DNA of 64,000 nt, from the NCBI RefSeq assembly GCF_902859595.1, contig NZ_CADIJQ010000001.1:496001-560000 (forward strand), read 5' to 3'. Source of the stretch: Achromobacter kerstersii. GTDB lineage: Bacteria; Pseudomonadota; Gammaproteobacteria; Burkholderiales; Burkholderiaceae_B. This document shows, in pieces, positions 45,444 through 53,776 of the stretch (its first letter is position 1; each line of letters begins with the position of its first letter). The notes under the pieces are model-generated. The model did not search any database. It was not told where the DNA came from and saw only the letters and a list, made by a program, of their open reading frames with translations. The position numbers and the translations under genes were made by a program.

Positions 45444-46382
45444 ATGAAAAGTCGCTTTGCGTTGGCGGTAGCGCTGTTGGCCGGTGTGCTGTGCGTCACC
45501 CATGCCGCGGCACAGCCGGCATTTCCAGGCAGCTTAAAGAGCCAGACCATCACTATGGCGGACGGCGCGAAGATTTTCGTCCGCTCCGGTGGCGCCGGCC
45601 CCGCCGTGGTGCTCATTCATGGGTTCGGCGACACGGGCGACATGTGGGCGCCCCTGGCGAAAGAGCTCGCGAAAACGCACTTGGTGATCGTGCCGGACTT
45701 GCGTGGCATGGGGAAATCGTCCAAGCCCGCCAGCGGCTACGACAAAAAATCGCAGGCTGTCGACATACGCACGGTGGTGACGGCGTTCAAGCAGGACAAG
45801 ACCGCCGTTGTCGGCCATGACATTGGCACGATGGTTGCCTATGCGTATGCGGCCAGCTACCCCGATAAAGTCGACAAACTCGTCTTGATGGACGCACCCG
45901 TGCCGGGCATCCCGCCTTGGGACCAGATCATCCTGTGGCCCGCGCTATGGCACTTCAACGCGGGCGGCCCAGACTTTGAGCGGCTGGTCGCCGGCCGCGA
46001 ACGCATCTATCTGGACCGCTTCTGGAACGAGTTTGCGGGCACGCCTTCAAAGATCGATGAGGCCACGCGACGCCACTACACCAAGCTTTATGCCCAGCCG
46101 GGCGCAATGCGCGCCGCCTTCGCGCAGTTCAACACCATCGCCAAGAACGACGTCGCCGACAACATCGCGTTTTCAAAAACCAAGCTCGCCATGCCCGTGC
46201 TCGCCATCGGCGGAGAGAAGTCCTTCGGCGACAACATGGCAATCGTCATGCGTAACGCCGCGACGAATGTGCGCGGAGAAGTGGTGCCGGGGGCAGGGCA
46301 CTGGCTGATGGAAGAGAGCACCGGTGCGACGGTCGGGTTGATAGGCGGGTTTCTAGCCGTTGACGCCCAACCTGGCAAATAA
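45444..46382 (+). CDS. Secreted alpha/beta hydrolase (epoxide-hydrolase-like)
   Basis: A 312-residue protein with a signal peptide (MKSRFALAVALLAGVLCVTHAAAQ). The fold is intact: oxyanion-hole HGFGDTGDMW, RGMGKSSKP, and the nucleophile elbow VVGHDIGTMVA with Asp126 rather than Ser, which places it with epoxide hydrolases and haloacetate dehalogenases. The final His is in GAGHWLMEES. It is predicted to act in the periplasm on an epoxide or halogenated or ester substrate. A cluster of palindromic repeats lies about 60 bp after its stop. Confidence 0.9.
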   Translation: MKSRFALAVALLAGVLCVTHAAAQPAFPGSLKSQTITMADGAKIFVRSGGAGPAVVLIHGFGDTGDMWAPLAKELAKTHLVIVPDLRGMGKSSKPASGYDKKSQAVDIRTVVTAFKQDKTAVVGHDIGTMVAYAYAASYPDKVDKLVLMDAPVPGIPPWDQIILWPALWHFNAGGPDFERLVAGRERIYLDRFWNEFAGTPSKIDEATRRHYTKLYAQPGAMRAAFAQFNTIAKNDVADNIAFSKTKLAMPVLAIGGEKSFGDNMAIVMRNAATNVRGEVVPGAGHWLMEESTGATVGLIGGFLAVDAQPGK

Positions 46383-46441
46383 CGCTTCAACTGACGCAAC
46401 GATCAAGCAGGCTGGTTGCCGAGCAAGTCGGCCTCAATAAA

Positions 46442-46565
46442 GCAGTCAGACTGCAATATCCAAGGCAGTCAGACTGCAATTTCCTTGACTGCAATTTCCG
46501 TTCAATAAGGCAGTCAGACTGCAATTTCCCAGTTTGCAATTTCCGTTCAATTGCAGTCTGACTCC
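46442..46565. repeat. Cluster of GCAGTCAGACTGC palindromes
   Basis: Perfect 13-bp palindrome GCAGTCAGACTGC occurs at 46442-46454, 46465-46477 and 46510-46522. Each is followed by AATATCC or AATTTCC; partial copies lie between (GACTGCAATTTCC at about 46487) and an inverted copy (TGCAGTCTGACT) ends the cluster near 46563. The longer unit AAGGCAGTCAGACTGCAATT resembles the outer end of the IS4 element at 41114. Confidence 0.85.
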
Positions 46566-46602
46566 TATTCTTCCCTTGACCTGGCTCGACATTCCCCGGT
46601 TA

Positions 46603-47829
46603 ATGTCGCTGCCCACGGCCGAGCAGCACGGGCGCAGAAATTTCTCTTCCCCTTTCCACGTCCCTCCTATGGTTGCAACCACTCTCGTCGCCATGCTGTG
46701 CGCACACCTCTTGTGCTTTTCAGGCATGTTCTTGCTTATCAGTCGCCGCTTGCCCGGCAACAGGATGGGGATGGATTTTTTCGCGGTGGGCAATCTACTG
46801 CTGGCCTTGGCCTATATCCTGCAACTGGTTGAAGGGCGGCCCGCATGGAGCGTGATGAGCGTCGTCAACCATACCCTCACGCTGGCCGCCCCGATCGCCT
46901 ACTGGCTTGGCGCCATGCGTTTTTTTGGGCGCCAAGTTCGATTGTGGCGTTCACTGCTTCTCTTTTCCGTGGGTTATGCGATTGCGCAATGGCTGGTGCA
47001 ATGGAACGCTGGACCCACCGCGCGTTACGCGATGCTTGCGGCGACGGCGACGGTGGTTTTCTTTGCAATGACCATCACCGTGATCTACGGCGTGCGCACT
47101 TTTGCAAAAGACTTGTACGGAGAGATGATTTTCTTTGCGCTGCTGATAAGCGGAATCTGTGTTCTCAACGCATTGAAATTCTTGAAAATTGTAGATGACG
47201 GCTTGGATGCGCTGCAGATGGACAGCCGCTTTCAAATGATCTTCTACATCTACATGTCAACCCTGGCGACCATCGTGCCGCCTTCCATAGTCTGGCTCGT
47301 CCTGCGACGGCTGACGGATAGTCTTCGCAACATGGCGGCGCGTGATCCCATGACAGACCTGCTTAATCGCAGAGGCCTTCTGGATGCGCTCACCCAGTAT
47401 TTCAATTCCAGAAATGCCGAGCCAGCGCGCCTGCTGCTGTTGGATGTCGACCATTTCAAGCGCATCAATGACACCTATGGCCATCAAGCTGGGGATGAGG
47501 TCATATGCCAAGTTGCGGATTTACTTCGCTCGGCAGTTCGCAGTGGCGATTTGACGGGCCGTATCGGCGGAGAAGAGTTTGTGGCGATCTTCTTGGAAAC
47601 TGACGACGATCGTGTGAGCTACCTGGCGGAGCGCCTGCGCGCCAGCGTGGAAAGCCAGGCAATCAAAGTGGCCGGTTCGGATAAGGGTCTGCGTTGCACG
47701 GTCACCATTGGAATTTCACCGCCATTTCAGGGCGCGCATGGCCTTGAAGATGCACTTCGGCAGGCCGACTCCGCCCTCTACAGAGGCAAGGCGGCGGGGC
47801 GCAATCGAATCGAATTGGCCGCCTGTTAA
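46603..47829 (+). CDS. Membrane-bound GGDEF diguanylate cyclase
   Basis: From the ATG at 46603 this is a 408-residue protein. Residues about 20-240 contain six or seven hydrophobic segments (LVAMLCAHLLCFSGMFLLI; FFAVGNLLLALAYILQL; LLLFSVGYAIAQWLVQ; MLAATATVVFFAMTIT and others), an unassigned membrane sensor. The GGDEF domain follows (DPMTDLLNRRGLLDAL; LLLDVDHFKRINDTYGHQAGD; RIGGEEFVAIFLE), so it should make cyclic di-GMP. No ribosome site is clear; the ATG at 46669, just before the first helix, is an equal candidate, and the open frame further upstream runs into palindromic repeats. Its 3' end overlaps a receiver-like remnant on the other strand. Confidence 0.88.
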   Translation: MSLPTAEQHGRRNFSSPFHVPPMVATTLVAMLCAHLLCFSGMFLLISRRLPGNRMGMDFFAVGNLLLALAYILQLVEGRPAWSVMSVVNHTLTLAAPIAYWLGAMRFFGRQVRLWRSLLLFSVGYAIAQWLVQWNAGPTARYAMLAATATVVFFAMTITVIYGVRTFAKDLYGEMIFFALLISGICVLNALKFLKIVDDGLDALQMDSRFQMIFYIYMSTLATIVPPSIVWLVLRRLTDSLRNMAARDPMTDLLNRRGLLDALTQYFNSRNAEPARLLLLDVDHFKRINDTYGHQAGDEVICQVADLLRSAVRSGDLTGRIGGEEFVAIFLETDDDRVSYLAERLRASVESQAIKVAGSDKGLRCTVTIGISPPFQGAHGLEDALRQADSALYRGKAAGRNRIELAAC

Positions 47830-47925
47830 GGCATTGCCCGCGACACTGATGACGTCCGCCGCATAGCCCAGATCGAGCATGATCTTGATCAAGCGTTCCG
47901 GGATAGCGATTTCATCCTCGACCAT
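47826..47925 (-). pseudogene. Response-regulator receiver remnant
   Basis: On the minus strand about 33 codons read LMVEDEIAIPERLIKIMLDL followed by GYAADVISVAGNAL, which is the start of a receiver domain (acidic VEDE, helix 1, then the GY and AG positions). It then runs into the antisense of the GGDEF gene, so it is cut short. No phospho-acceptor Asp is present. Confidence 0.5.
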
Positions 47926-48004
47926 CAGCGCGGGGCTGGGAAGGTTCGGCGTGGCGGGCAGCGTGTTGTTGGGCTTGGTTTTGCTCAGGGCGCTGCGCCG
48001 GCGC

Positions 48005-48463
48005 TCAAGCAGGCTCGTCGCCGAACAGGTCGGCCTGGCGCGGGTCTGCCGAAGTCAGGTCGTATCCGATCTCTGGAGCCACTTCTCGCAAAATCGCCTG
48101 CGCCAGGTTGAACGCGGTATTCGCCGCGGGCACGCCGGCGTAGATTGCGTTCTGCAGCAGTACCTCTTTCAGCTCGTCTGGCGTCAGGCGCGAGTCGTCG
48201 GGGGCCGTGAGCGCGGCGCGTACGTGCAGCTCGAATTCCTCCCAGCGCGCCAGCGACAACGTGACGGCCAGCACCATCATGCGGCGCGACTTGCGCGCCA
48301 GGCCGTCGCGGCTCCAGATGTCGTGCCAGGCGTAGCGCGTGATCATGTTCTGGTATTCGGCGGTAAAGCTGGTGGCGCGCGACAGCGAGCGTTCCACCCA
48401 GGCGTCGCCCAACACGGCGCGGCGGTTGGCCAGGCCCTTTTCGAAATCGTCTTTACGGCTCAT
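48005..48463 (-). CDS. pcaC: Carboxymuconolactone-decarboxylase-like protein
   Basis: A 152-residue all-helical protein of the CMD family, closest to PcaC (gamma-carboxymuconolactone decarboxylase of the protocatechuate branch). Family region: RRMMVLAVTLSLARWEEFELH, then TPDELKEVLLQNAIYAGVPAANTAF, with NLAQAILREV at the end. PcaC-like proteins lack the redox CxxC of AhpD, as here. AGGAG five bases before the ATG at 48463. It lies downstream of the Bug receptor on the same strand, behind a strong terminator, so it may be transcribed partly by itself. In this operon context it might process a ring-cleavage lactone, but no other protocatechuate gene is near. Confidence 0.85.
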   Translation of the reverse strand: MSRKDDFEKGLANRRAVLGDAWVERSLSRATSFTAEYQNMITRYAWHDIWSRDGLARKSRRMMVLAVTLSLARWEEFELHVRAALTAPDDSRLTPDELKEVLLQNAIYAGVPAANTAFNLAQAILREVAPEIGYDLTSADPRQADLFGDEPA

Positions 48464-48505
48464 GGTGTCTCCTGCTGTAGTGATTCGGGGGGAGCTTAAA
48501 CGAGA

Positions 48506-48538
48506 AACGCCGGCGCGCATGTTTTGCGCGCCGGCGTT
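48506..48538 (-). terminator. Rho-independent terminator after the Bug gene
   Basis: Perfect 14-bp stem AACGCCGGCGCGCA / TGCGCGCCGGCGTT with a 5-base loop, followed on the minus strand by TTTCTCGTTT. It ends transcription of the catabolic operon and separates it from the carboxymuconolactone-decarboxylase-like gene. Confidence 0.85.
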
Positions 48539-48560
48539 GCGGGCATCCGTTGCGCCGCGA

Positions 48561-49535
48561 TCAGTTCACGTTGATGTTGTTGGCCTTGACCAGAGCATCC
48601 CAACGCGTTTGCTCATCGCCGACAAACTTGGTGAAGTCGGCTGAGCTGCTGCCCACGGGCGTGAGGCCGAGCTTGCCCAGCTTCTCGCGCGTTTCCGGAC
48701 GCTGCAGCGTCTTCTGAATCACGTCTTGCAGCTTGGCAACGACGTCGGGCGGGGTGCCGGCCGGCAGGAAAAAGCCGTTCCATTCGACCACATCGAAGTC
48801 CTTGAAGCCGGCTTCAGCCACGGTAGGCACGTTGGGCAGTTCGGGCATGCGCTTGGCCGACGACACGGCCAGCGCCTTGAGCTTGCCGGTGGTGACGTAG
48901 TTCAGGCTGGACGCCGCGTTGGCGAAGTAGACGTCGACCTGACCGCCCATCACGTCCACGATGGCCGGGGCGCCGCCCTTGTAAGGCACGTGCACCGCTT
49001 CGATCTTCGCGTCTTTCTTCAGCAGTTCACCCGCCATCTGCGCCAGGCTGCCCGGACCGTAGGACGCGTAGGTGTAGCGGTTGGGGCTGCCCTGCGCGGC
49101 CTTGATGAAGTCGGGCAGCGTGTTGAAGGCCGAGGCGGGCGCGGCCACCAGGATGTTGGGCACGCTCACGGCCTGCGACACGGGGATGAAATCCTTCTTC
49201 GCGTCATAGGGCAGCTTGCGCAGCACCGGGTTGATCGAGAACGCCGAGGCGTCGTAGAGCACCGTGTAGCCGTCGGCCTTGGCACGGGCCACGAAGGCGG
49301 CGCCGATCGAGCCGCTTGCGCCACCCTTGTTTTCGATGACCACGCTTTGGCCCAGCACTTCACCCATGCCTTGCGCGATGATGCGCGCGGCGTTGTCCGC
49401 GCCGCCGCCGGCCGAGTAGGGCACGACCACGGTGATGGGTTGCGACGGATAGTCGGCCGCGATGGCGGCGCCTGCGAAGCTCAGGCCAAAGCCGGCGACG
49501 AGCGCGGCCCGGATCAGGGTTGTTTTGTTTTTCAT
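48561..49535 (-). CDS. Bug-family tripartite tricarboxylate receptor
   Basis: A 324-residue periplasmic receptor with signal peptide (AGFGLSFAGAAIA). Family strings: YPSQPITVVVPYSAGGGADNA, SVVIENKGGASGSIGAAFVA, and PYKGGAPAIVDVMGGQVDVYF. It would bind a carboxylate and either feed a transporter encoded elsewhere or act as a sensor. It is on the same strand as, and 96 bp downstream of, the cyclase-family gene, in the operon that begins at 52805. The ligand is unknown. Confidence 0.93.
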   Translation of the reverse strand: MKNKTTLIRAALVAGFGLSFAGAAIAADYPSQPITVVVPYSAGGGADNAARIIAQGMGEVLGQSVVIENKGGASGSIGAAFVARAKADGYTVLYDASAFSINPVLRKLPYDAKKDFIPVSQAVSVPNILVAAPASAFNTLPDFIKAAQGSPNRYTYASYGPGSLAQMAGELLKKDAKIEAVHVPYKGGAPAIVDVMGGQVDVYFANAASSLNYVTTGKLKALAVSSAKRMPELPNVPTVAEAGFKDFDVVEWNGFFLPAGTPPDVVAKLQDVIQKTLQRPETREKLGKLGLTPVGSSSADFTKFVGDEQTRWDALVKANNINVN

Positions 49536-49631
49536 GTCTTCTCACTTCTCCCGTGCAGGGGGGTACAAACGGATTGGAATAATGGTGCATGGCGCGACCG
49601 CTGCGTGTCCGGCCCGATAGGCCGGCAGCAA

Positions 49632-50633
49632 TCAGACGGTCGCGATGGGGTTGACCGGCGCGCCGACCAGACCAGGCACATACATCGGTGCCGCGGTCAG
49701 GAAGAAGGCGTGCCGGCTCCGCTGTCGCAGCCAATGCGCCAGCGGGGTCAGGTGCCAGAGCTCGCCCAGCGGCAAGCCCAGCTTGAATAGGCACTGTTCG
49801 TGCAGAGGAAGCAACGGGCCGCGTTCGGCGGTCAGGCTGTGGTTGCGCAATTCGACCGCGTGATTGTCGGCCGCGATGGCGGCGATGCGGCTGTTCTTGA
49901 TCCAGGCCAGCAGCTCGGCGTCATCGCCGTCCAGCACGCAGCAACTGGTCTTGAGCCGATGCTGTTCGTCGTCGGACAGGGTCAGGGCAAGGTCGGCCAG
50001 ACCGGTGTGCAGGCACAGCACGTCGCCGGGCCGCACGGTTACGCCGTCGGCCTGCATCACGCGTTGCAGGTCGGCCAGGCCGATCTTGCGCTGTTCGTCG
50101 CCAAAGTGTGCGCGCAGGTCCACCATGACGCCGCGGCCCTGGATGCCGTGACGCGCCATCGGCGCGATCGACAGGTCGCGCGTGCCGGTGAAGCCTTCGG
50201 TGGCGGGTTCGCTCACGGTGAAGCCGTTGTAGCCGGTGGGCTGCGCATCGCCGTTGCCCTGGGCATCGTAGAGCGAGCCCACGTGGCCAAGCGCATCCCA
50301 CTGCGTCGAGTATTGCGGCGAGATCGTGACGCTGTCGTCGCTGATGACGTCAGTCGCGCCAGGCACGTCGGTGGCCAGTGGATAACGGTAGACGGGCACG
50401 CCGTTCTTGTCGGCAGGGCGAATCACCGGGCCTTTGCGGCGCGGGTTCAGCACGGGCGCGCGCGGCACCGTCAGCGGCAGGCTGAGCGAAAACGAAATGC
50501 CTTCACGCACCTCGGCAATTGCGGCAAGACGCGTCTGCGCATCCAGATAGTTGAGCGTGCCGAGCTGGTCGTCGTCGCCAAAATCACCCCAGTTCGACCC
50601 GGCGGGCCGCTGGTGGTATCGCTGTTGGCTCAT
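49632..50633 (-). CDS. Cyclase-family metal-dependent hydrolase
   Basis: A 333-residue member of the cyclase family (DUF/kynurenine formamidase-like). The region of the HxGTHxDxPxH metal motif reads YSTQWDALGHVGSLYD, so two histidines of the classic motif are replaced, as in the larger cyclase subgroup. Other marks: GVMVDLRAHFG, RPGDVLCLHTGLADLAL, and HEQCLFKLGLPLGELWHL. It probably hydrolyses an amide, lactone or cyclic intermediate. It belongs to the operon of CoA-transferase, CitE-like lyase and Bug receptor. A ribosome site GGAGA lies just before the ATG. Confidence 0.88.
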   Translation of the reverse strand: MSQQRYHQRPAGSNWGDFGDDDQLGTLNYLDAQTRLAAIAEVREGISFSLSLPLTVPRAPVLNPRRKGPVIRPADKNGVPVYRYPLATDVPGATDVISDDSVTISPQYSTQWDALGHVGSLYDAQGNGDAQPTGYNGFTVSEPATEGFTGTRDLSIAPMARHGIQGRGVMVDLRAHFGDEQRKIGLADLQRVMQADGVTVRPGDVLCLHTGLADLALTLSDDEQHRLKTSCCVLDGDDAELLAWIKNSRIAAIAADNHAVELRNHSLTAERGPLLPLHEQCLFKLGLPLGELWHLTPLAHWLRQRSRHAFFLTAAPMYVPGLVGAPVNPIATV

Positions 50634-50728
50634 CGCCCTGTCTCCTCGCGCCGCGTTTTATATGGCGCGCTTTGTTCTTCAGGCCGGCGGCTGGGCCGCT
50701 GGCGTTTTTTCTTATCGCGACGGTGCGT

Positions 50729-51949
50729 TCAGCGCACCGCCTCCCGGCCCATCAAGGCGTCGATGTCCTGCTCCCCGTAGCCCAGGCCGGCCAGGATTTC
50801 CCGGCTGTGTTCGCCTAGCGTCGGTGCGCCGATGCGGGCGGGAGCAGCGGTATCGTGCACCGTGCCGTCAGGCGCGAAGTGCGCCCACTGGGCCAGCCCG
50901 ACATAGTTGCCGGCCGCGGGGTTGGACAGGGACTGCATGAACCCCATGGCCTGCACCTGCGGATGGTCGAACATGTCTTCGACGCGGTTGACCACGGCGC
51001 AGGGCACGCTTTGACCGAACAGCTCGGCCCACTCGGCAGCGCTGCGCCGCGCCAGCGCTTCGCGCACTTGCGGGATCAGCACCGCAGCGTGGGCCGCGCG
51101 TCTCTTAACGGTATCGTAGTCAGGGTGCTCCGCCAATTCGGCCAGCCCCAAATGGCCGCACAGCGAACGCCAGAAGTGCGGTGTGTTCGCCGAGATGTAC
51201 AGATGGCCTTCACGCGTGGGGTGAATGCCGGTGATGCCGCCCGAGCGCATGTCGCGTTCGATGCGGCGCGGTTCGTTCTCGGCCCACACCAGACGCGCCG
51301 ACTGCATCGCCAGCGCGCTGCCCAGCAGCGACACCTCAATGGCCTGGCCGCGGCCGGTCTTCTCGCGTTGATACAGCGCGGCAGCCACGCTGTTGGAAAT
51401 CAGGGCGGCGCCGTAGTAGTCGACCACCGAACCGTAAAGGATCTCGGGCGGGCCATCGGCCTTGCCTTGTGAGGCGCACATGCCCGTCATGGATTGCAGT
51501 ACCTGGTCGTAGCCGGCGTGGCCCGCCATCGGGCCGGCTGCGCCGTAGCCCGTCATGGCGCAATACACCAGGCGCGGATTGATCGCCGCCAGCGTGGCGA
51601 AGTCGATACGCAGGCGCTCGGGCACGCCCGGACGGAAGTTGTGGACCAGCACGTCGGCCTCGCGCACCAGTCGCGTCAGCACTTCGTAGCCGGCCTCGTC
51701 CTTCAGATTCAGGCACAGCCCGCGCTTGTTCCGGTTGATGCCAAGGAAGGCGCGGCTTTCGCTGGCCAGCGTCGACGGATACTTGCGCAGGTTGTCGCCT
51801 TCGGGCGGTTCTATCTTGATCACTTCGGCGCCCATGTCGCCCAGCAGCGCGCAGCCATAGGGGCCGGCGATGTAGGCGCTTAGGTCCAGCACTTTGACGC
51901 CGGAAAGGGGCAGGGCAGATACGGGTGGGTGTTGCATCGTGCGAGTCAC
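50729..51949 (-). CDS. Family III (CaiB/BaiF-type) CoA-transferase
   Basis: A 406-residue CoA-transferase. N-terminal GVKVLDLSAYIAGPYGCALLGDMGAEVIKIEPP, then NRNKRGLCLNLKDEAG, the catalytic Asp region GHAGYDQVLQSMTGM, and REKTGRGQAIEVSLLGSALAM. All family III landmarks are present. It moves CoA from a donor such as succinyl-CoA to a carboxylic acid. The CitE-like lyase gene ends 26 bp upstream, so the acid it activates is probably cleaved next by that lyase. The acid is not identified; small dicarboxylates such as itaconate or citramalate are possible by analogy. Confidence 0.92.
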   Translation of the reverse strand: MTRTMQHPPVSALPLSGVKVLDLSAYIAGPYGCALLGDMGAEVIKIEPPEGDNLRKYPSTLASESRAFLGINRNKRGLCLNLKDEAGYEVLTRLVREADVLVHNFRPGVPERLRIDFATLAAINPRLVYCAMTGYGAAGPMAGHAGYDQVLQSMTGMCASQGKADGPPEILYGSVVDYYGAALISNSVAAALYQREKTGRGQAIEVSLLGSALAMQSARLVWAENEPRRIERDMRSGGITGIHPTREGHLYISANTPHFWRSLCGHLGLAELAEHPDYDTVKRRAAHAAVLIPQVREALARRSAAEWAELFGQSVPCAVVNRVEDMFDHPQVQAMGFMQSLSNPAAGNYVGLAQWAHFAPDGTVHDTAAPARIGAPTLGEHSREILAGLGYGEQDIDALMGREAVR

Positions 51950-51974
51950 TCTGTCTTGCGGATTAGGAAGGGGC

Positions 51975-52805
51975 TTAAGCGTGGCCGGCGGCCAGCAGCA
52001 CGTCTTCGGCGCGGCGCACGAAAGGCGCGTCGATCATGCGGCCATCGAGCAGGAACGCGCCGATGCCCGCGTGGGCGCGGCTGGCTTCGACCACGCGGCG
52101 AGCCTGTTCGATCTCGTCAGGCGAGAAACCGAATTCCTCGTTGGCGACGGCGATCTGGCTGGGGTGGATGCACGACTTGCCCAGAAAGCCCAGCGAACGC
52201 GCCAGGCGCGCCTCGGCGCGAAAGCCCTCGATGTCTTTCACGCGGGCATAGGCGGCGTCCAGTGCGAACTTGCCGGACGCGCCGGCCGCCAGGCGCACCG
52301 CCAGCAAGATCGGGCGCAGCGTTTCGGGCGCATACCGCGCGATGCCAAGCGGCTCGAACAGGTCGGCCAGGCCCAGTTGCAGGCCGCAAACGCGCTCGTG
52401 CGCAGCTGCCAACTCGGCGGCGCGGGCCAGCGCCTGCGGCGTTTCGATATTGACAAGAAAGCTGCCCTTGAACCCGGCGGCGCTGGCGCGCGATACCGCG
52501 TCCAGCACCGAGGCGGCGTCCTGGGTCTTCGGCACGTTCAGGATGTCGAACGGCACGCGGCCCAGCACGGCCAGGTCGTCGGCGTAATAGGGGGTGTCGG
52601 AGGCATTGATGCGGACGATAATTTTCTTGGCATGCGCGGCGCCTGCCTGCTTGCCGAGCCAGTCGGCGAGTATGGTGCGTGCTTCAGCCTTGCGTTCCGG
52701 CGCGACGGCGTCTTCCAGGTCGAAGGAAATCGCGTCGGCGGCGCTGGCCATGGCCTTATCGAACAGTTCCGGACGTGATGCCGGAACGAACAGCTTGCTT
52801 TTCAT
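51975..52805 (-). CDS. CitE/HpcH-family acyl-CoA lyase
   Basis: A 276-residue TIM-barrel lyase of the CitE-like group. Landmarks: KSKLFVPASRPELFDKA, the Mg-binding acidic SFDLEDAVAPERKAEART, RINA, the catalytic IETPQAL, and KSCIHPSQIAVANEEFGF. The family cleaves malyl-, citramalyl- or citryl-CoA-type thioesters. It is the first gene of the operon with CoA-transferase, cyclase and Bug genes, so the pair could activate and cleave a hydroxydicarboxylate. AGGAGA precedes the ATG at 52805, which is preferred to 52871. The substrate is not determined. Confidence 0.9.
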   Translation of the reverse strand: MKSKLFVPASRPELFDKAMASAADAISFDLEDAVAPERKAEARTILADWLGKQAGAAHAKKIIVRINASDTPYYADDLAVLGRVPFDILNVPKTQDAASVLDAVSRASAAGFKGSFLVNIETPQALARAAELAAAHERVCGLQLGLADLFEPLGIARYAPETLRPILLAVRLAAGASGKFALDAAYARVKDIEGFRAEARLARSLGFLGKSCIHPSQIAVANEEFGFSPDEIEQARRVVEASRAHAGIGAFLLDGRMIDAPFVRRAEDVLLAAGHA

Positions 52806-52873
52806 GGTTGTCTCCTGGGCCGCATTGTGGCCCGGGTACAAGCACGGTGGGGCGAGCTTGGTTACGATCAAAC

Positions 52874-52888
52874 GATAGAATATCTATC
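52874..52888. promoter_or_regulatory. Perfect 15-bp inverted repeat before the divergent LysR gene
   Basis: GATAGA-ATA-TCTATC, three bases before the LysR ATG at 52892 and 69 bases before the CitE-like start on the other strand. Its spacing and symmetry fit a LysR binding site with the T-N11-A pattern. It would cover the ribosome site of the LysR gene, so autorepression is plausible. Confidence 0.6.
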
Positions 52889-52891
52889 ACT

Positions 52892-53776
52892 ATGAACACC
52901 GACTTTCTCCAAACGCTGGTCGCCGTGGCGCGCCACGGCTCCATGGCCGAGGCCGCGCGCCGGCTAGGTCTTACGCATGGCGCGGTCGCGCAGCAGATAC
53001 GCGCGCTAGAGCAGGAGCTGGGCGCGCCGCTGGTGGCGCGCGCCGGCCGCACCGTGCACCTCACCGCCAAAGCGGCCGAATTGCTGGCGCCGGTGCAAGA
53101 GGTTTTGGCGAGCCTGGAACAGATCCGCTACCTGGCGCGTTCCGGTGAAGTGATGGGCGAGCTGCGGCTGGGCGCGGGCAACACCGCGCTCAACTCCATG
53201 GTGCCGGCCATCTTGGAATGCCTGGTGGCGCGACATCCGCTGGTGAACGTGGCGCTTACGCCGGGCCATTCGGCGCGTTTCTACCCCGCAGTTGAGGCGG
53301 GCGAACTGGACGCGGCCATCGCGCTAGAAGCCCCGTATCCGCTGGCCAAGAGCCTGGGCTGGCAACTGCTGCGCGAAGAGCCCTACGTGCTGGCGACGTC
53401 GCCGCGGCTGGCTGGGCGCGATCCGCATTCCCTGCTGGCCAGCGAGCCCTTCATCCGTTACCAGCGCAATGACTGGGGCGGCCGCCACGTCGACGACTAC
53501 TTGAAGCGAGTGGGCATCACGCCGCGCGACCGCTTCGAACTCAACGCCATCGAAGCCATTGCGGTGATGGTCAGCCGCGACCTTGGCGTGGCAATCCTGC
53601 CGCTGGCGACCAACGGCGCAATCGGGCGGCTGGGTCTTGCGGTGTCGCCGCTACCAGCGCCCTGCGAGCCGCGCCGCTTCGGACTGATCTGGCCGCGCGG
53701 GTCATCGCGGCTGGCGCTGATCAAGGCCTTTCGCGACATCGCGATTGTGGAGTACGGCAGGGCGGGTGGAGGCTAG
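52892..53776 (+). CDS. LysR-family regulator of the CoA-transferase/CitE operon
   Basis: A 294-residue LysR protein: helix-turn-helix at residues 5-60 (LQTLVAVARHGSMAEAARRL, then THGAVAQQIRALEQELG) and an intact effector domain. It is divergent from the operon starting at 52805 with an 86-bp gap containing a perfect 15-bp inverted repeat. It probably activates that operon. Its 3' end overlaps the convergent GGDEF gene by 4 bp. The ATG at 52892 follows the repeat directly, with no clear ribosome site. Confidence 0.92.
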   Translation: MNTDFLQTLVAVARHGSMAEAARRLGLTHGAVAQQIRALEQELGAPLVARAGRTVHLTAKAAELLAPVQEVLASLEQIRYLARSGEVMGELRLGAGNTALNSMVPAILECLVARHPLVNVALTPGHSARFYPAVEAGELDAAIALEAPYPLAKSLGWQLLREEPYVLATSPRLAGRDPHSLLASEPFIRYQRNDWGGRHVDDYLKRVGITPRDRFELNAIEAIAVMVSRDLGVAILPLATNGAIGRLGLAVSPLPAPCEPRRFGLIWPRGSSRLALIKAFRDIAIVEYGRAGGG

